A stretch of 64,000 nt of DNA from Cardinalis cardinalis (taxonomy: Eukaryota > Chordata > Aves > Passeriformes > Cardinalidae): assembly GCA_014549065.1 (NCBI GenBank), contig JACDOX010000140.1, forward strand, positions 1,778,180-1,842,179, given 5' to 3'. Below the pieces are notes generated by a model, which saw nothing but the letters and a program-made list of their open reading frames with translations, searched no databases and was not told the origin of the DNA. Positions 14,651-27,627 of this stretch are shown piece by piece. The position numbers and the translations under genes were made by a program. Within the stretch, counting starts at the first letter, position 1, and every line of letters starts with the position of its first letter.

Positions 14651-17600
14651 CTGATTAATGAAATTCATGGCATGATATAAAAGTTCCCAGANTTGCTTTG
14701 GTTTTGTTCTAACCTAAGCGCCAGCTGCTTCAACTGAAGTATTAAAATAAATTGTAGAAGCTTTCTACAGTCAGTTGATTTTTTAAAACTTCTGATGCTT
14801 TACCAAAATTGTCCACAAGAACTAAACATGTTGAAAAATTCATCTCTAGCTGAGATAAATTCAGATATNCTTAAATATTGCATATATTATTTTGAGTTAA
14901 GTTGCTTGACAATATCTTTCTAAGGTAACAGAGTTTTGGAGGCATTTGTGTGTGAGCTTAACTCATTCTTGCTATGTTAGAACTTCTGTGTATAATCTCT
15001 TACTGCTGTTAATTGAGACAATCAGTTCTNGGGAATTTATATAATACTAAGTGGAAAAACTAAAATAAATTGTGTCCCCGGTACAGATGAGAAATGCTAA
15101 AATATGTTGATTAAATGCTGGCATGTGTGAGCCAAGCATGTGAATCAGGTGAAGAACAACATAAGTGTAAACATGTAATTAAAGGTGAANTCTTTTTCTT
15201 AAAGGAACAAAGCCAGCCTTTCAAGGAACTGCAAAATCTGAAAGGTGTCCCCAACACTGGAGCCATGCACAAGTTGAGAGCAGTTACTGCTCCTCCATGA
15301 GAGACCATGACTTGGGAATTACTCCTCAGTGGCAGTTGAGGAATTAGTCTGAATTAATGATTTGGTTTTAGTAACTTTAAAAGAAGTGTTCACTTCTAAC
15401 ATGTCTAAGCTAGTTGAGCAGGAAAATAGAATAAACATTAAAGTACAGGACATGCTCAAATGAAACATTATCACTAAAAAGCTTTGTAAATTAAGTGCCC
15501 AGTTTAACTAAATCTGCAGTAGAACAATCTGAACGGGCATTTCTGAGACTTTCTGTATGGCTGAGAGGGTAAAAATATAGTTCCTGATTTGTGCCATTAC
15601 AGAGCTTCTGCCTCAGTTTTTGTTGCCTTAGATGCTCCAATATCCCTGTGAGTACTGGTGTCCACTGAAGTTAACTAGAGGAGATTTATAAAGGAGATTT
15701 AATTACACATCCAAGACTTGTATTTTTTTTACTTCTATCTTAGATTCAGCTACNAAGTTTCCATTTTCAGATTTCTTATTTCTACTTATTGATATAATAA
15801 AAATATTAAAATTTAAAAAGAAATTATAAAAATGTAACACATATAGTTGTGTTTGCACAGCCTGCAAACCACAATTTTGATGCTTTAGTGATTGTAACAA
15901 ATATGATATTAAAAAAATCTAGGATAAAATGCCTGTTAGGTATGCCTCAAGTTGGAATTCTCAAGACTTTGCTTTATTTTTTAGTTGCTAAAAGTAGTTG
16001 GAAGAAAACAGGACCTTTGTTTCTTAAGACTTTGTTTCCTTCCACTATTTCTTTCCTATCCTAAGCCACAGATTGNAATCCTGTTGTCACCACAGTCTGT
16101 CGTGGGAATATGATATGATGTTGTTCTCACTGCTGACAAGATGTGNTTCAACTCAGAAACACAGGGAACCTCATTGTATAATCTCTTTCCTCAGTTTATA
16201 TGACATAGAGTTGAGTCAGCCCTAACGTATCAAATGGGTAGTGAGTTAAGGGTTGAGATAAGGAGAAGAAGAGTTAGAAGGAAGAATGATCTGAGTATAT
16301 GTGAAATAATCTCAAATTAATTTCTCCAAAAGTGTCGGTACCTCTTACTGAAAACTAGCTTGTGCACCAGGCTCACTGTGTTCAAATATCTTACATAGGT
16401 CTCCTCAGGCTTGAGACACAAGGTCAGATATTATGAACAAAAATTTCACCCTGTGCTCTATACTTTCTGCATAAAACTGTGGAAATTGTGTTGCAGAAGC
16501 ACATGATGTGCAGTGGCAGGATCTCCCAGTCAGAAGGGCACNAGCACTGCTCAGCATAGCATGGTTCATGGCAATGCAAAGGGATGCTCTGGAAAAGGAA
16601 TGAATCCTCAGGACCAACCTTATGCCATTTGTTCTCTTGCCAGGGTGTGACTCCAGGTTTTGTATTATTTCATCACAAAGAAGTTGTGACCTCTTTCAAT
16701 CCCAGCTGCTGTTTTCCTCCCCTCTTGTTAAATCAATACTAGCACAGGAAGTGGAATTTGACTCATGAATGTTTGCATCTAATCTTAATCTGTTAAAAAA
16801 CTGAAAAGAATAAAAAACCATCAATAACTGTACAGATTTTTTTTTATTAGACACAAGGATCTTTATCAGANAAGGAAGATTATATGAGAAACAACATAAA
16901 GGATATTGGAGGCACCACAATGATCTGTGGATTTCCCACTCAGCTTTTTGTGCACCTGGAACAAAGAATGTACTTAGAATCTANTTTGTTTTTCATTATG
17001 GAAATGTGAAGATTATGAAAAATGTTACACAAAATCTCCATGGTTTAGGACAGAACATAAAGATCATCCTCTAAAGACCTGCTCACCTTGAATCTCTCCA
17101 TAGCTTCTGGCCAACAGGAAGACAAGTCTCTATACTTACAAGTAATCANAGCTGCAAACTCTATATTTTGCTTGCCTCATTTTGTGCGCTGAGTGGATTG
17201 AAGGTAGAGCAAGAACTGCTCAGAGGATTGTCAAGGTTATCAAAATACACTCTCAAGATTTACAGCAAGGAAGGAAAACAATAAAAGATTTCATACTACC
17301 AGCACAGTTAATGAGGGAAGAGATGCAGACAGTACACATCAGTTTCTCTTCTCTGCTGATCTCTGAAGAAAAGCCGGGTCATTCCCTTGATGAAATGCCA
17401 ACAGGTGCTGTTAAAATTGGAACTCCAGGAAGAAGCAAGACATTGTTGGAAATAGATCTGCACAAGGAAGTCTTGAAAGCAAAGGAAAAATAGACAGATA
17501 CGTTTGAGTTACAAAGTACATTTTAACTACCTAATCTGTGAATGAGGATCTTGAGCATAGTGTGACTTTGCTACTCCCAGGATAACCCCTTCCCACCTGC

Positions 17601-20399
17601 ATGGCCTGGTGCTTCTTGATAGGCCATTTTCTGGGGAAGTTGAAAACCTGAGCTTTAGTCCTTTCAGTCTGAGACAAGTCAAACAGACACATCCAGGTGC
17701 AAAACACAGCTGAGACCTTCCATATGGTTTATAAGGATCAATAATCCCTTTTCAACTGATAAATATGGCAGATAAAATGGACATATCCCAGAGCAGATCA
17801 CAGTCCACCCTGCCTTGTCCCTGAGTTTAGCACTCCAAAGGCAGTGACTTGTTTGTCTGCTCAGTTCACAATACACAACTCTGTGAATATTAATAGGAAG
17901 TTCCTGTGCACATTATGTCTAGAGCATTTCTAATTGTAATATAATTCTGAGTTTCAGGAAGGCTGGTCAGCTGTGAAAATGTAAAGGGAACTGATCCTGA
18001 CGATAACGATAAGGACAAAGGGGCATTTGGTGTTTAGCTCATGTTTTCTTAGAACAAGGCCTGATAATAAAAGGGAACAAAAGAAATGTGATGAATGAGA
18101 GTGGGGCTCCTAAGAGGAAACAAAATACAGTTGCAAACAAAGATAGTGAAATAATAGGGATCCTTTAAAACAGTCGGTGCTTTNCTGCAGAACCTAAAAG
18201 ACACAAAATTCACATAGGCCAAAAAGGCTGATTGCTAAACNTTTATGTGTTTGTAAACAAGGTGTNCTTTGGAGTCAGAAAGAGTCAGGGCTGGATGATG
18301 GGCTGACTGAATGGGACATTGATTTGGTCAATTGAACCTTCAGTGCTCCTAAAACTTCAAAGACCTGTTTAATACAGCTATCCTGTATTTCAAATGAAAA
18401 ATAACCTTGGACATGAGCATTTCCCTGTTTTCAGATTTTGCAAAATGAGATTTGGCACTTAGCAGCAGAACACAAAATGGCAAGCATAAAAACTCATCAA
18501 CTGTATCTGCATTTTTTGGCATCTAGTTTAGATGAAATAGAAATAATAAAAAGTATCAAGGCAAGTAACCAGATCAAAGCCTGATGTCTTCCAGTGCAAA
18601 CAAATGCAGGTGCTTTGGTTTCCTTTTACAGAAACACTGACAATATAAAAACCACTTCAGCTTTTTTTGTCTCCATTGTAGTCAAAGACATAAGAAACAA
18701 CAATAGAAATCACATTACCATATGTGCANTGCCAAGTTTAAACATGGATTAATTCAAAAGCAAAAATTCTTGCATTTCTGATGCATCACTGGGCCAGTGT
18801 GCAATTCTTCATCCCCGCAGTGCTCCAAAGATGCCTGGCCTAAAATCCCTCAGGAAGAATCTCGGGCACTCAGGACCTCAGCTGTGCTGCAGCTGGTCAG
18901 GCAACACTTTACCACATTGTANCTCCCACATATTCCTCTCATGGATGAGTTCATGGCTGTAATGCTTTCCTCTCTGAGTTCAGCCTGAGCAGAGCCATTC
19001 TTCCCCAAGAGACCCAGGAGCTCCAAACATGTGAGGTCATGGGGCACTTCCACAGTATGAGGATGGATAATTCCTGTACAGCTCCTCTGCACCCCCACCT
19101 CAAACACCACTCAGCAGATAAAAGAANAACACAAATGAAGAGAATTCTGGAGAGTGGAGTGTAACACAGGCCCTCAGATGGAGAAGAAGGTCTGCTAGGG
19201 GAGACTGAGCAAGTGGCTGGCCTTGCACAGAGATGCAGTCAATGCTCATGGGCCAGTGCTGGCCCCTGTTGACCAATATACAAACTCACATCNAACCATG
19301 CACATCTGCATATATGCACCTTCTCTGTGTAAGATGTAGATTGGGCTGATGCACACTTGGACAAAAGTAACTTTAGCCCCTCCAGACTGTGGTGGTGGAG
19401 CTGTGAAAATCTGACCTTCTTCTTGCAGTGGGAAGTAACTGCAGATATAATTCTAGTAACTTGAGGGTTTGGGATTTGTTATATATATTAGTTTTTTTTA
19501 GCTATGGGAGGACTACCTACGGTCTTAGCACAGATCCTCCCCTCCTGATTCCAAAGAAACAGTTTCACTTATTGACACAAAAGATTCTGCTCATAAGACA
19601 CAGATTAATTCTCCTAAGTGAGAAGTGTGATCAACATATGCTTGAAAGCATTTGAGGACCATTTGTAGAAATAGCTGTAGTTGTGTGTTTGCATTAGCAC
19701 TCTGAACTATTCCCAAGCTGAGACCAGATCTTGGTGTTTGCTCAGGCATAAGGGGAAGTGTTAATGTTTACTGAGACAGAATGCTGTTGCTTAAGGAGCT
19801 TAATTAAATTTATCTTTCATGGCCCNTGGTGTCTCACACACAAAGCACCAGAGAAAGGCAGATAAGGACAACCCCATTTTCTGTGTTTTTCAAGCAACTG
19901 TGACAAGTGGAAACATCAGTCTGAAAAAGACCTTATGCTATTAACAGTTTTTCTTACCAAATCCTCATTAAGAAAGAAGAATGTGGAAGTGGAAATAACA
20001 AAATTGGGCATTGAAAGAGATATATTTCATGTGAATTAAAGACACTTATCTTCATTAAAATAACCTGACAGACAGCTGCTGTGCTTCATTCAGTTAGAAA
20101 GACTTGGTATTCATGTTTATTTTTCATTTACAAATGAGAACCCCTGGGATATGATAACTTAGCTGGAGCTGTTCATCTTGAAATTTTTATTTGGAATCCA
20201 GCCTGGTTTGCAATAATCAAAGGTTATTATCTGATGGGTAGAAGTGAAAAAATATCTTAGGGGTTTTTTCTTGCAATTTTTAAATTACTTTGGTTAGAAT
20301 GTGAGAAGAGCAACCNGCAGATAGGCAGGGCACTGGTCCAGCTCAGTCTCTGACATCAGATGCTGAGAAGGATGTGATGAATTTGCCTTANCTATATCT
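14651..20399. other. Intergenic, no gene recognised
   Basis: AT-rich with single ambiguous bases. An open frame at 17,182-17,493 (103 codons, + strand) begins with a faintly reverse-transcriptase-like RTAQRIVKV but matches nothing convincingly. Confidence 0.7.
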
Positions 20400-20900
20400 G
20401 GTAGTTTTTTTAACTTTTCCATGCTTTTGGTCTCTGTGACACCCTATTGCAATGAGTTTGTAATTTTAGTCACGTGTTATATGAAAAAGCATCTTCTGAT
20501 AATTTTAAGCCTGTGATACCCCATAGCTATTTACATTCTATATCATTAATGCTTTACGGATATCCAATAAAATTCTTTTGGCCACCTATTTTTTCTATAC
20601 TGAAGAGTAACATAAGAGAAAATAGTCTGTAATATTTTCTCCCCTTGCCTAAGGGTTGTCCCCATTCTCTGATCCTGACTGCTGCCTATCTGTACCTTCT
20701 TTTAGTTATACTGTATCAGTGGAGCCAAATCCATGCAGTACTCAAGATACAGTTTCACCAGNGGCTCAAAGGGTGGTATAATCATGGTTTCTGTTTCATT
20801 TTGATACCTGCACTTAATAAGCATTGATAAACAATGTTTAGTTCATTGGTGAAGAGTGACTTCAACCTTTACAACTAATGTTTACACCCTTACTTATAAA
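20400..20900 (-). mobile_element. Ancient CR1/L3-like LINE fragment, antisense
   Basis: GCAATGAGTTTGTAATTTTAG followed by GTTATATGAAAAAGCATCTTCT, then CATGCAGTACTCAAGATACAG and TGGTATAATCATGGTTTCTG, keep the order of the antisense 3' half of old amniote CR1/L3 elements ('caatgagttccacag...tgtgtgaagaaatacttcct...cacagtactcaagatgtgg'). Confidence 0.68.
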
Positions 20901-23900
20901 GCCATATAAACTCACCTTTAATTTATTTTTTTGATTCTTGTCATTTATTTTTGACTAATTTCACCATNTGCAAGAAGCTCCCTTCTTGAACTTGGGATGT
21001 TGCTGCCTTTTCCATTTTTTGCAGGGATACTGTATTTGAACACCTTAGACTGCTACAGTGCTATTCTTCCGTAGTCATATGTAGAAATACTTCCTTTAAA
21101 CTGCTTAGGATTAAATCTAGAATGGCTTTTCTTCTTGTGGATCATCTGACTAGTTGGGCCAGGAGCTGAAACTATCTAAACAGGTTGNCTCTGAATAATA
21201 GCGTGCTCTGAGCCCTTCCTAATCCCCCTGCAGACAGCTGCAGTCCCCCCTTGCACCTATCTGACCCTTGCAGCCTTTAATCTGAGGGTGCTTTGCAGCT
21301 GTTGTCACTCTCTGTGTGAGTCACCAGAAGCACAGCCCCGATCATCAGGTGGATTTATCANGCTGAACTTTACCCACTGAACAGGTAAATATTTTGTCAG
21401 GGTTTGCCAGGCAGACTCCCACGCTTGTCATCAACAGAGAGGGACAGGCATGCACAGTGTTGCTGGTTCTACCAGCTTTGGGATGGAGGGTCTGTCCTCT
21501 AGATTGTCCAGGCTGACTTTCCAGTGTTTAAACAGAATAATTATTTTGTTTCTGAAGAAAAATCAGATGATTATAACTGGTTTTTAACTATTGTGCCTTT
21601 CTGGGTAGGGAATTCCAACCTGAGCTGATTTTACAGCACACATTCTTGCTGTTACCAATGTGAAGCTGAGCTTTCTTTTAACACACACTCCTGCTCCTCT
21701 AATGGTGTGGGCTTCTCTGTTATTCAGATGTATTTGAGCTCCACTGTAGTACAGTATCACACTGATTATTTTCTATCAGATTCTAACTACTATAAACATT
21801 TAAAATGAAATGTTCTTGTTCACTAACCTCGATCCCAGCAGTCACACAGAGCACTTTCATGTGGAGTACTGATCTAACCCCTGTTTATATGTCTGACTTC
21901 TTTTGAGTGTTTGCACCAATCTTTGTTGTCTGCTGTTTGGATTTTGTCATNTTCTCTCAGGCATGCAGAGTGTTTTCAGATTTGCACTTTCAATAATGAG
22001 TCACTCCAACTGGTGTGCTCTCCTGCATCTGTCACCTTGTCTTCAATCCTCCATTTTAAAGCCCTTCTACATTCTCTTTATTCTTTTAATCGTGAATGCT
22101 AGCAGACCCTTTCCCTTCTACACTGAAAGCTGGGGTTTTCAGGCATTCTGCATTTGCCTCTATTTACTGGAAAATTGGTTTATGGAAATAAAGACTGTTA
22201 AGCACAACACTTGAGATGTTCAGAGAATAGAAATCTTAAGTTATAAATATGAATCTGTGTAATGTCCTNGTGGGACACTCAATCATAGCAGCTCAGCTCA
22301 ACAAGAGAGCAGAGAGATGGGGTGAGTCTGTTNATCTTGCTGACCGAATTCCTCGGTACACATCAGTTTGGTTAGAAGGTACAGCAAACAGAGTTTGTGC
22401 ATAATTTATCAAAAATGGAGATCTATGTTTTTAAATAAGCAAACAAAATTCAAGTACTTCTCCACCTGCACATACTTATACAACAGAAATAAAGAAACAG
22501 ACACATTTGCACACACAGAAATAAACCTTTTGAAGTAAATGATTTATTAAAAATTATATCCCTGACTCAGGTGCTCACTGAGGCATGCTATTCAGCTGAG
22601 CTAATTTCTTGTGTCTGCCTTGGAAAGCCATTACCCCAACTGTCACCATGGTTTGCATGTGCAGCACAGAGGAGCACACAAAACCTGTGTCCTCCCCCTC
22701 CAGGGAGAGCTCTCAGAAAGCTTTCCAGCCCTGAGTTCCATTACAGATTTGTCCTGCTACTTGGCCTGTAGGGAATCCCATGTCCATGTAAAGCCCAAGG
22801 AAATAACACAGCCNTGTGCTGCTCGGGCTCCTTCTCCACAGTCAGCCTTACATGCATACTTAAAGGGTGTGCTGGGGAGGCTGATGCCATTCATAAATCC
22901 AAGCCTTTGCAGAATATTCACCATGCTTCCTCTCATTCCACAATATCAAGGGCACCTTGAATACAAAGGAGGATTAAGCTTGGCCAAGCCAGTACTTTCA
23001 GGGGTATCCCACTCCTGACAACCCCCTCAAACACCCTCATTCCCCTAAAAGTGGAATTCTCCAGAAAATTAAAGATATTNGTATTTATGACTAAGAGCAA
23101 GAAACTGAAAACTCCATGTGGAACATCCTGTATGTGTTGTGCATGCATAAACCCTTGGGTATTTTACACAGAAATGTTGATTATAATTATAGTACTAGAA
23201 CATTTCTATCTGCCAAAGCATCTGCCTCGCACCTGCTCTCCTACCATGGAAAGAGAGCAATGAGAGAGAACAGAAGCTGCATCAGGAAAGGGAAGAAAAA
23301 TAGTAACCTCTTTAGAAAAGCACCATCAGTTTTTATTCAAACAAATTTTTTCCTGGCTTCAGTGTGAGGAAAAAACAAGCATGGATCTTCCACTCTTTCC
23401 CTGCTCATGTTATAAGAAAATTCATGAAGGCATCTCAGATCTAGAGTTCTTTGAAGAATTGAAATGACAGGATGGATCCTCGGAAGCTGGTATTTTCTCT
23501 TTGTCTGATGGAACAGTAAAAGGCCTTGCAGTGTCAAAACAGGTTTTCTTTCCCTACCTCTGAATGTTAGGTGTTTATTGGCACTGTGACATCGCCTGAG
23601 AATTCATACAGCTCCTTTGCAGGTCAAAGTAAAGTCACTGCAGGTTTCAGAGGCAGCCAGGGCAGGATTTAGAATTTCCTTTTGAGGCATTTCCTTTTGA
23701 GGCCATTGAATCNTTTCTAGATTTCCAGTGTGCTGCCAATCAACATTTGTTTTTTTCTGATAAAAGCAAAATGTGCACCTGGAAATGAAGCTCTCAGCTA
23801 TTCTGAGTTAAACATAGCCCTGGTTTCATATATAATGAAAATTATATGTTAATATACNTACTAATACATGTTCAAATGCAAAAAAAATCCCAAACTTGTT

Positions 23901-25756
23901 CTCAACAAGGTACTTAAGAATGCTTATGCATAAAAGTTGTTTTAACAGAGCATTCACTTAATATTTTTTTTAAATTATGCCTATCACTCCGTATTCATGT
24001 CCCCTTAATCCTTTCTATGTAACTCAGTAAATAAATAAATNAATAAACCCACAATTAAATATATATGTTTCAATGTATTTAAAGTATTTCTTTTAAACAG
24101 AAAGGTACTTGGTGTGCATGTGAAGCCATATTTTATTATGGGGTCTTTGCCAACAATATGAGACATCTCTTGCAGTTCTGAGAGAATGAATACCTAAGGA
24201 AATAATTTCCAGGATTAGTTCTGCATTTCGGGTGGAAAACGCTCTTAAAAAATTTGTGGTTTAAAGTTCCTCTAATAGCAGCACCATTTAAAAAACACAT
24301 ATTTTCCACAATTTTTATTTAGGAAGATACATCTGACAAAGTTTAGATGTCTTATTTTTCAGTNTCCAACTAGGCCATATATATTTAGGTGAAAGATAAT
24401 TTAATATGTACTTCATACATATGCAAAAATTCCATGTATATTTCATGGTATATATATATGAAATGTCAGTATTCTTGGATGGTAAGAATATANATATATT
24501 CTCCTATATAATGCATGTTTTATATACAATATATTTTTACAGTATAAATATAGCTAGAGATAAATATAAATTCTGTAAAGGTGAAAAACAGAGAAACAAC
24601 AACGATAATTTACAATGTCTCTTATAGCTACAGAGTATTTCAGTAACAAAAAAATGCCCAAATTTGTTATGATATGAACTGTTATTTTAAAGAAAGAACC
24701 AGTTTAGGAAGATGGAAGGTAAATGTAACGGAAAAATGTCAGACTCTTTTTTTATACTCATGCTGCAGCAATGCCTGGAGGCCAGAGAGATACTTGGCTG
24801 ACTAACAAAATGCTAATTATCCAGAGACTTCTGTTTCACAGAGTAAAGCCACATCAGTAACTTGGAAAATGAGATCTGTGGAATTCTTAAAGCATACTAA
24901 TGAAAAAAAAAATGCCAGAAGAAAATTTAAAAGATGAGACAGTAAAAATTATTAATAGTGTGATATCACACTTATTGCTATCCTGTATTTCTTATTGTGA
25001 ATACCAGGATGTGCAGGAATGCAATGTCTCATAATGAGACTGTGACTGTAGCTCAAACAGGAAAGAAATCAATAAAAATGTGAGCAGAGGAAGGTGATTA
25101 AAATATTGAGGATGNAGCTTTAAAAACATTGTGATAGTGTCCTTCAAGGTCTTAAAAAATGACAAATTTATGACTATCAGAGAAAAATTTCAATTACCTA
25201 TTTTGAAACTTTCACCTGTGTATGATACCTGTATCTGAGTATCTACATTCATGTCAAAATNAAATATTGTATCCCATAGTTTTCTGCTTGATATTAAATA
25301 TATTGAACATTTTGATAAATTTGGTAGTGAATAATACCTTGAATATTATGTTTGGGCATATAAAGACATGCACAAAGGCTTTTGAGGGAAATTAAAAAGG
25401 GGAGGATCTTAGGCAAAATTTCCAGCTGGAATACACCACAAACATGTCTTACATTCACAGATGATCGTGTGTCAAAACAACATTATAAAGACTGTGAGAG
25501 TGAGCATCAGAAAGTTAGAAAAATGCCAGAATTATGGTTGTCTACACAACCTAAATTCAGCTTGCATGTGTATATGCATTATGGCCATCAATGGCACCAC
25601 CACCTCCTGTTTTTCACAAGTCCCTTCACTCTCTCAGTGCTCAGAATAGGTGATGAGAAGGTATTGATTGGCTTTTCAGCAAANCAGAGTGTGCTCAGCC
25701 TGCACACTCTGATGGCTTCCTTTCTTAGCAAAAACAAGACAAGATTTCAAAATGCT
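20901..25756. other. Intergenic, no gene recognised
   Basis: AT-rich, with an (AAAT)n run at 24,028-24,047, a 15-16-bp tandem duplication at about 23,672-23,703 (ATTTCCTTTTGAGGC) and TA-rich sequence at 24,400-24,570. No gene seen. Confidence 0.7.
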
Positions 25757-25838
25757 GCTCTGATGGCCAGGGGAATTCGACCTAGATGATCTTTAAGGTC
25801 CCTTCCATCCCAAGCCATTCTGTGATATTAAGATTCTG
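25757..25838 (+). mobile_element. CR1 LINE 3' end, sense
   Basis: GACCTAGATGATCTTTAAGG followed by TCCCTTCCATCCCAAGCCATTCTGTGAT is the canonical CR1 3' terminus. Confidence 0.93.
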
Positions 25839-26674
25839 CCAGTAACCATAGTGGCTGCAGGAATTAAACAGACTCCACAGAGCCTTTAGGGACTACTGCT
25901 GCCATTTTATACCAAGTGGCTAAAAAGGCTCTTTAAACCTGGCTGGCCAGTTTGAAATAATTAGGACTTCATTTTTCCACAGACTTGAATTATATAGTAC
26001 TGCATTAAAGGCATGATTCTCATTAATTTCAAATGCACTCATGAGCCTCAGATCCATAGTGTTCAAGCTATTCAGGACACAAAAATGCAAGAGGGAATTT
26101 GCACTTGCAAACCCTGGGAGGGACGGACGTAAGCACTTCTACAAATCTTACTGCAGCCTCTTGTATCAGACAAATACAGAAACATATCATTTGAATTCAC
26201 ATCACCTAGCTTGAGACATCTAAAAGCTATTGTCAGGCTAAACTAGGCATTTCTAAGTTAAACTGGTCATCTTTCATAGACAGTAAAGACACAGATTGAG
26301 CCAGAGAGCTTGTCATCTTGCCTGCCTGGTGCATTTTTGACATTTTAGGACATTTTTATAAGACATTCTCTTCTTCTAGGACACAATCAGTTGTCTGAAG
26401 GTTTCTATTGAACAGCAGCCTGAATTCATGTTAGATTTAAATGAAGAACTGTTAAACACTTATATATGATGAGCTAAAAGTCATATGTGAACCTCACAGA
26501 TTTTTTTTTTTTGTTTCTGTTTTTTGGGGTGACTGACTGCAGCATTAAAATTGTTCCACATTACAGTCTAGAGGTGAATTGCTATGTTATAGAAAAACAA
26601 ATGGAAAAAACAGGTGGGAAAAAATCATCAGGTCATGCAATTAATAGGACCTGGATAGAAAAATTCAGGCCTAT
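25839..26674. other. Intergenic, no gene recognised
   Basis: Nothing recognised. Confidence 0.7.
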
Positions 26675-26785
26675 GATGCAGGATTTTGTTCTTTGAGGCA
26701 AAAGAGTAACTGATGCAGGATTTTGTTCTTTGAGGCAAAAGAGTAACTGATGCAGGATTTTGTTCTTTGAGGCAAAAGAGTAGGC
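26675..26785. repeat. Tandem repeat, 37-bp unit x3
   Basis: GATGCAGGATTTTGTTCTTT plus GAGGCAAAAGAGTAACT starts at 26,675, 26,712 and 26,749. Copies 1 and 2 are identical; copy 3 is identical for 34 bp and differs only at its last three bases. The unit length is not a multiple of three and it lies in no gene. Confidence 0.97.
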
Positions 26786-27490
26786 CCAGTGTATTGGAGC
26801 CTCTCTAGAAGGCAATGGGACCTTTGCAGCACATTTCTCAGGCTTTGCATGAATAGGGTCTCCTGAGGTCCACACAGGCTTTGGAAAGGTGTACACTGGG
26901 GCTACAACTCCTACATCTATTTTATTCCCAACTCAATTCCCCTCCCCCTTCTCCTCAATGTACTAATATTTTAGTCATGTATTTTCCCAATTTTGACTTT
27001 TCATCTTACCTCTTATTCACCAGTCCCAGGTTCTAGCTTTCAGACTCTCTTTAGATCACGTCTGGGAACAAAATATCCAGGCTCAATGTCCTTCACTAAG
27101 ACTGCTTTCCCAGTATTTTCCAATTTGTAAGCACTTGGAGGTCTTCTTGTCTCCAGTCCTTCACCACAATCTTCTTACCCTNTTCTGACATCACCAAGTT
27201 ATTATTTTCCAGTCCAAATTGTCNTTCCCATGCTAAATGCTTTCTTTTGCCAGCTCCTACCCTAGTCACTCTTGCTTTGCTTCTGCAACCTTGCTCTTTG
27301 GTGACTGTCCTGCCTCTTCTTTCTCCCTGTTCTCTGCTGCCTATCTGAGGCTTGGATCCAGTCTCCTTGCTCAAACATTGTCTGTTCTTTCTACATCTTT
27401 AAGATGCCCTTCCCCATGTCTACTAAAACCTACTCCTCTCCAAAAAAAAGGCATCAGAACTTTTTCACATTGCAAGATGATTTCCCAGTC
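26786..27490. other. Intergenic, no gene recognised
   Basis: Pyrimidine-rich in part. Nothing recognised. Confidence 0.7.
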
Positions 27491-27627
27491 CCCAGAAGTG
27501 TTCAAGCCAAGATTGGATGGGGCCNTGAGTAACCTGATCTNATGNGTGACATTGCTGCCCCTGGCAGGGGGGTTGGAACTAAGTGATATTTAAGGTCCCT
27601 TTCATNCCAAAACATTCTATGATTCTT
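27491..27627 (+). mobile_element. CR1 LINE 3' end, sense
   Basis: GTTCAAGCCAAGATTGGATGG, CCTGGCAGGGGGGTTGGAAC, TTTAAGGTCCCTTTCAT and CATTCTATGATTCTT match the last 130 bp or so of CR1. Confidence 0.95.

Noticed and set aside
17182..17493. 103-codon + strand frame with RTAQRIVKV, possibly reverse-transcriptase derived
   Set aside because: Similarity is limited to a few residues and the rest does not follow any LINE C-terminus; not enough to call.
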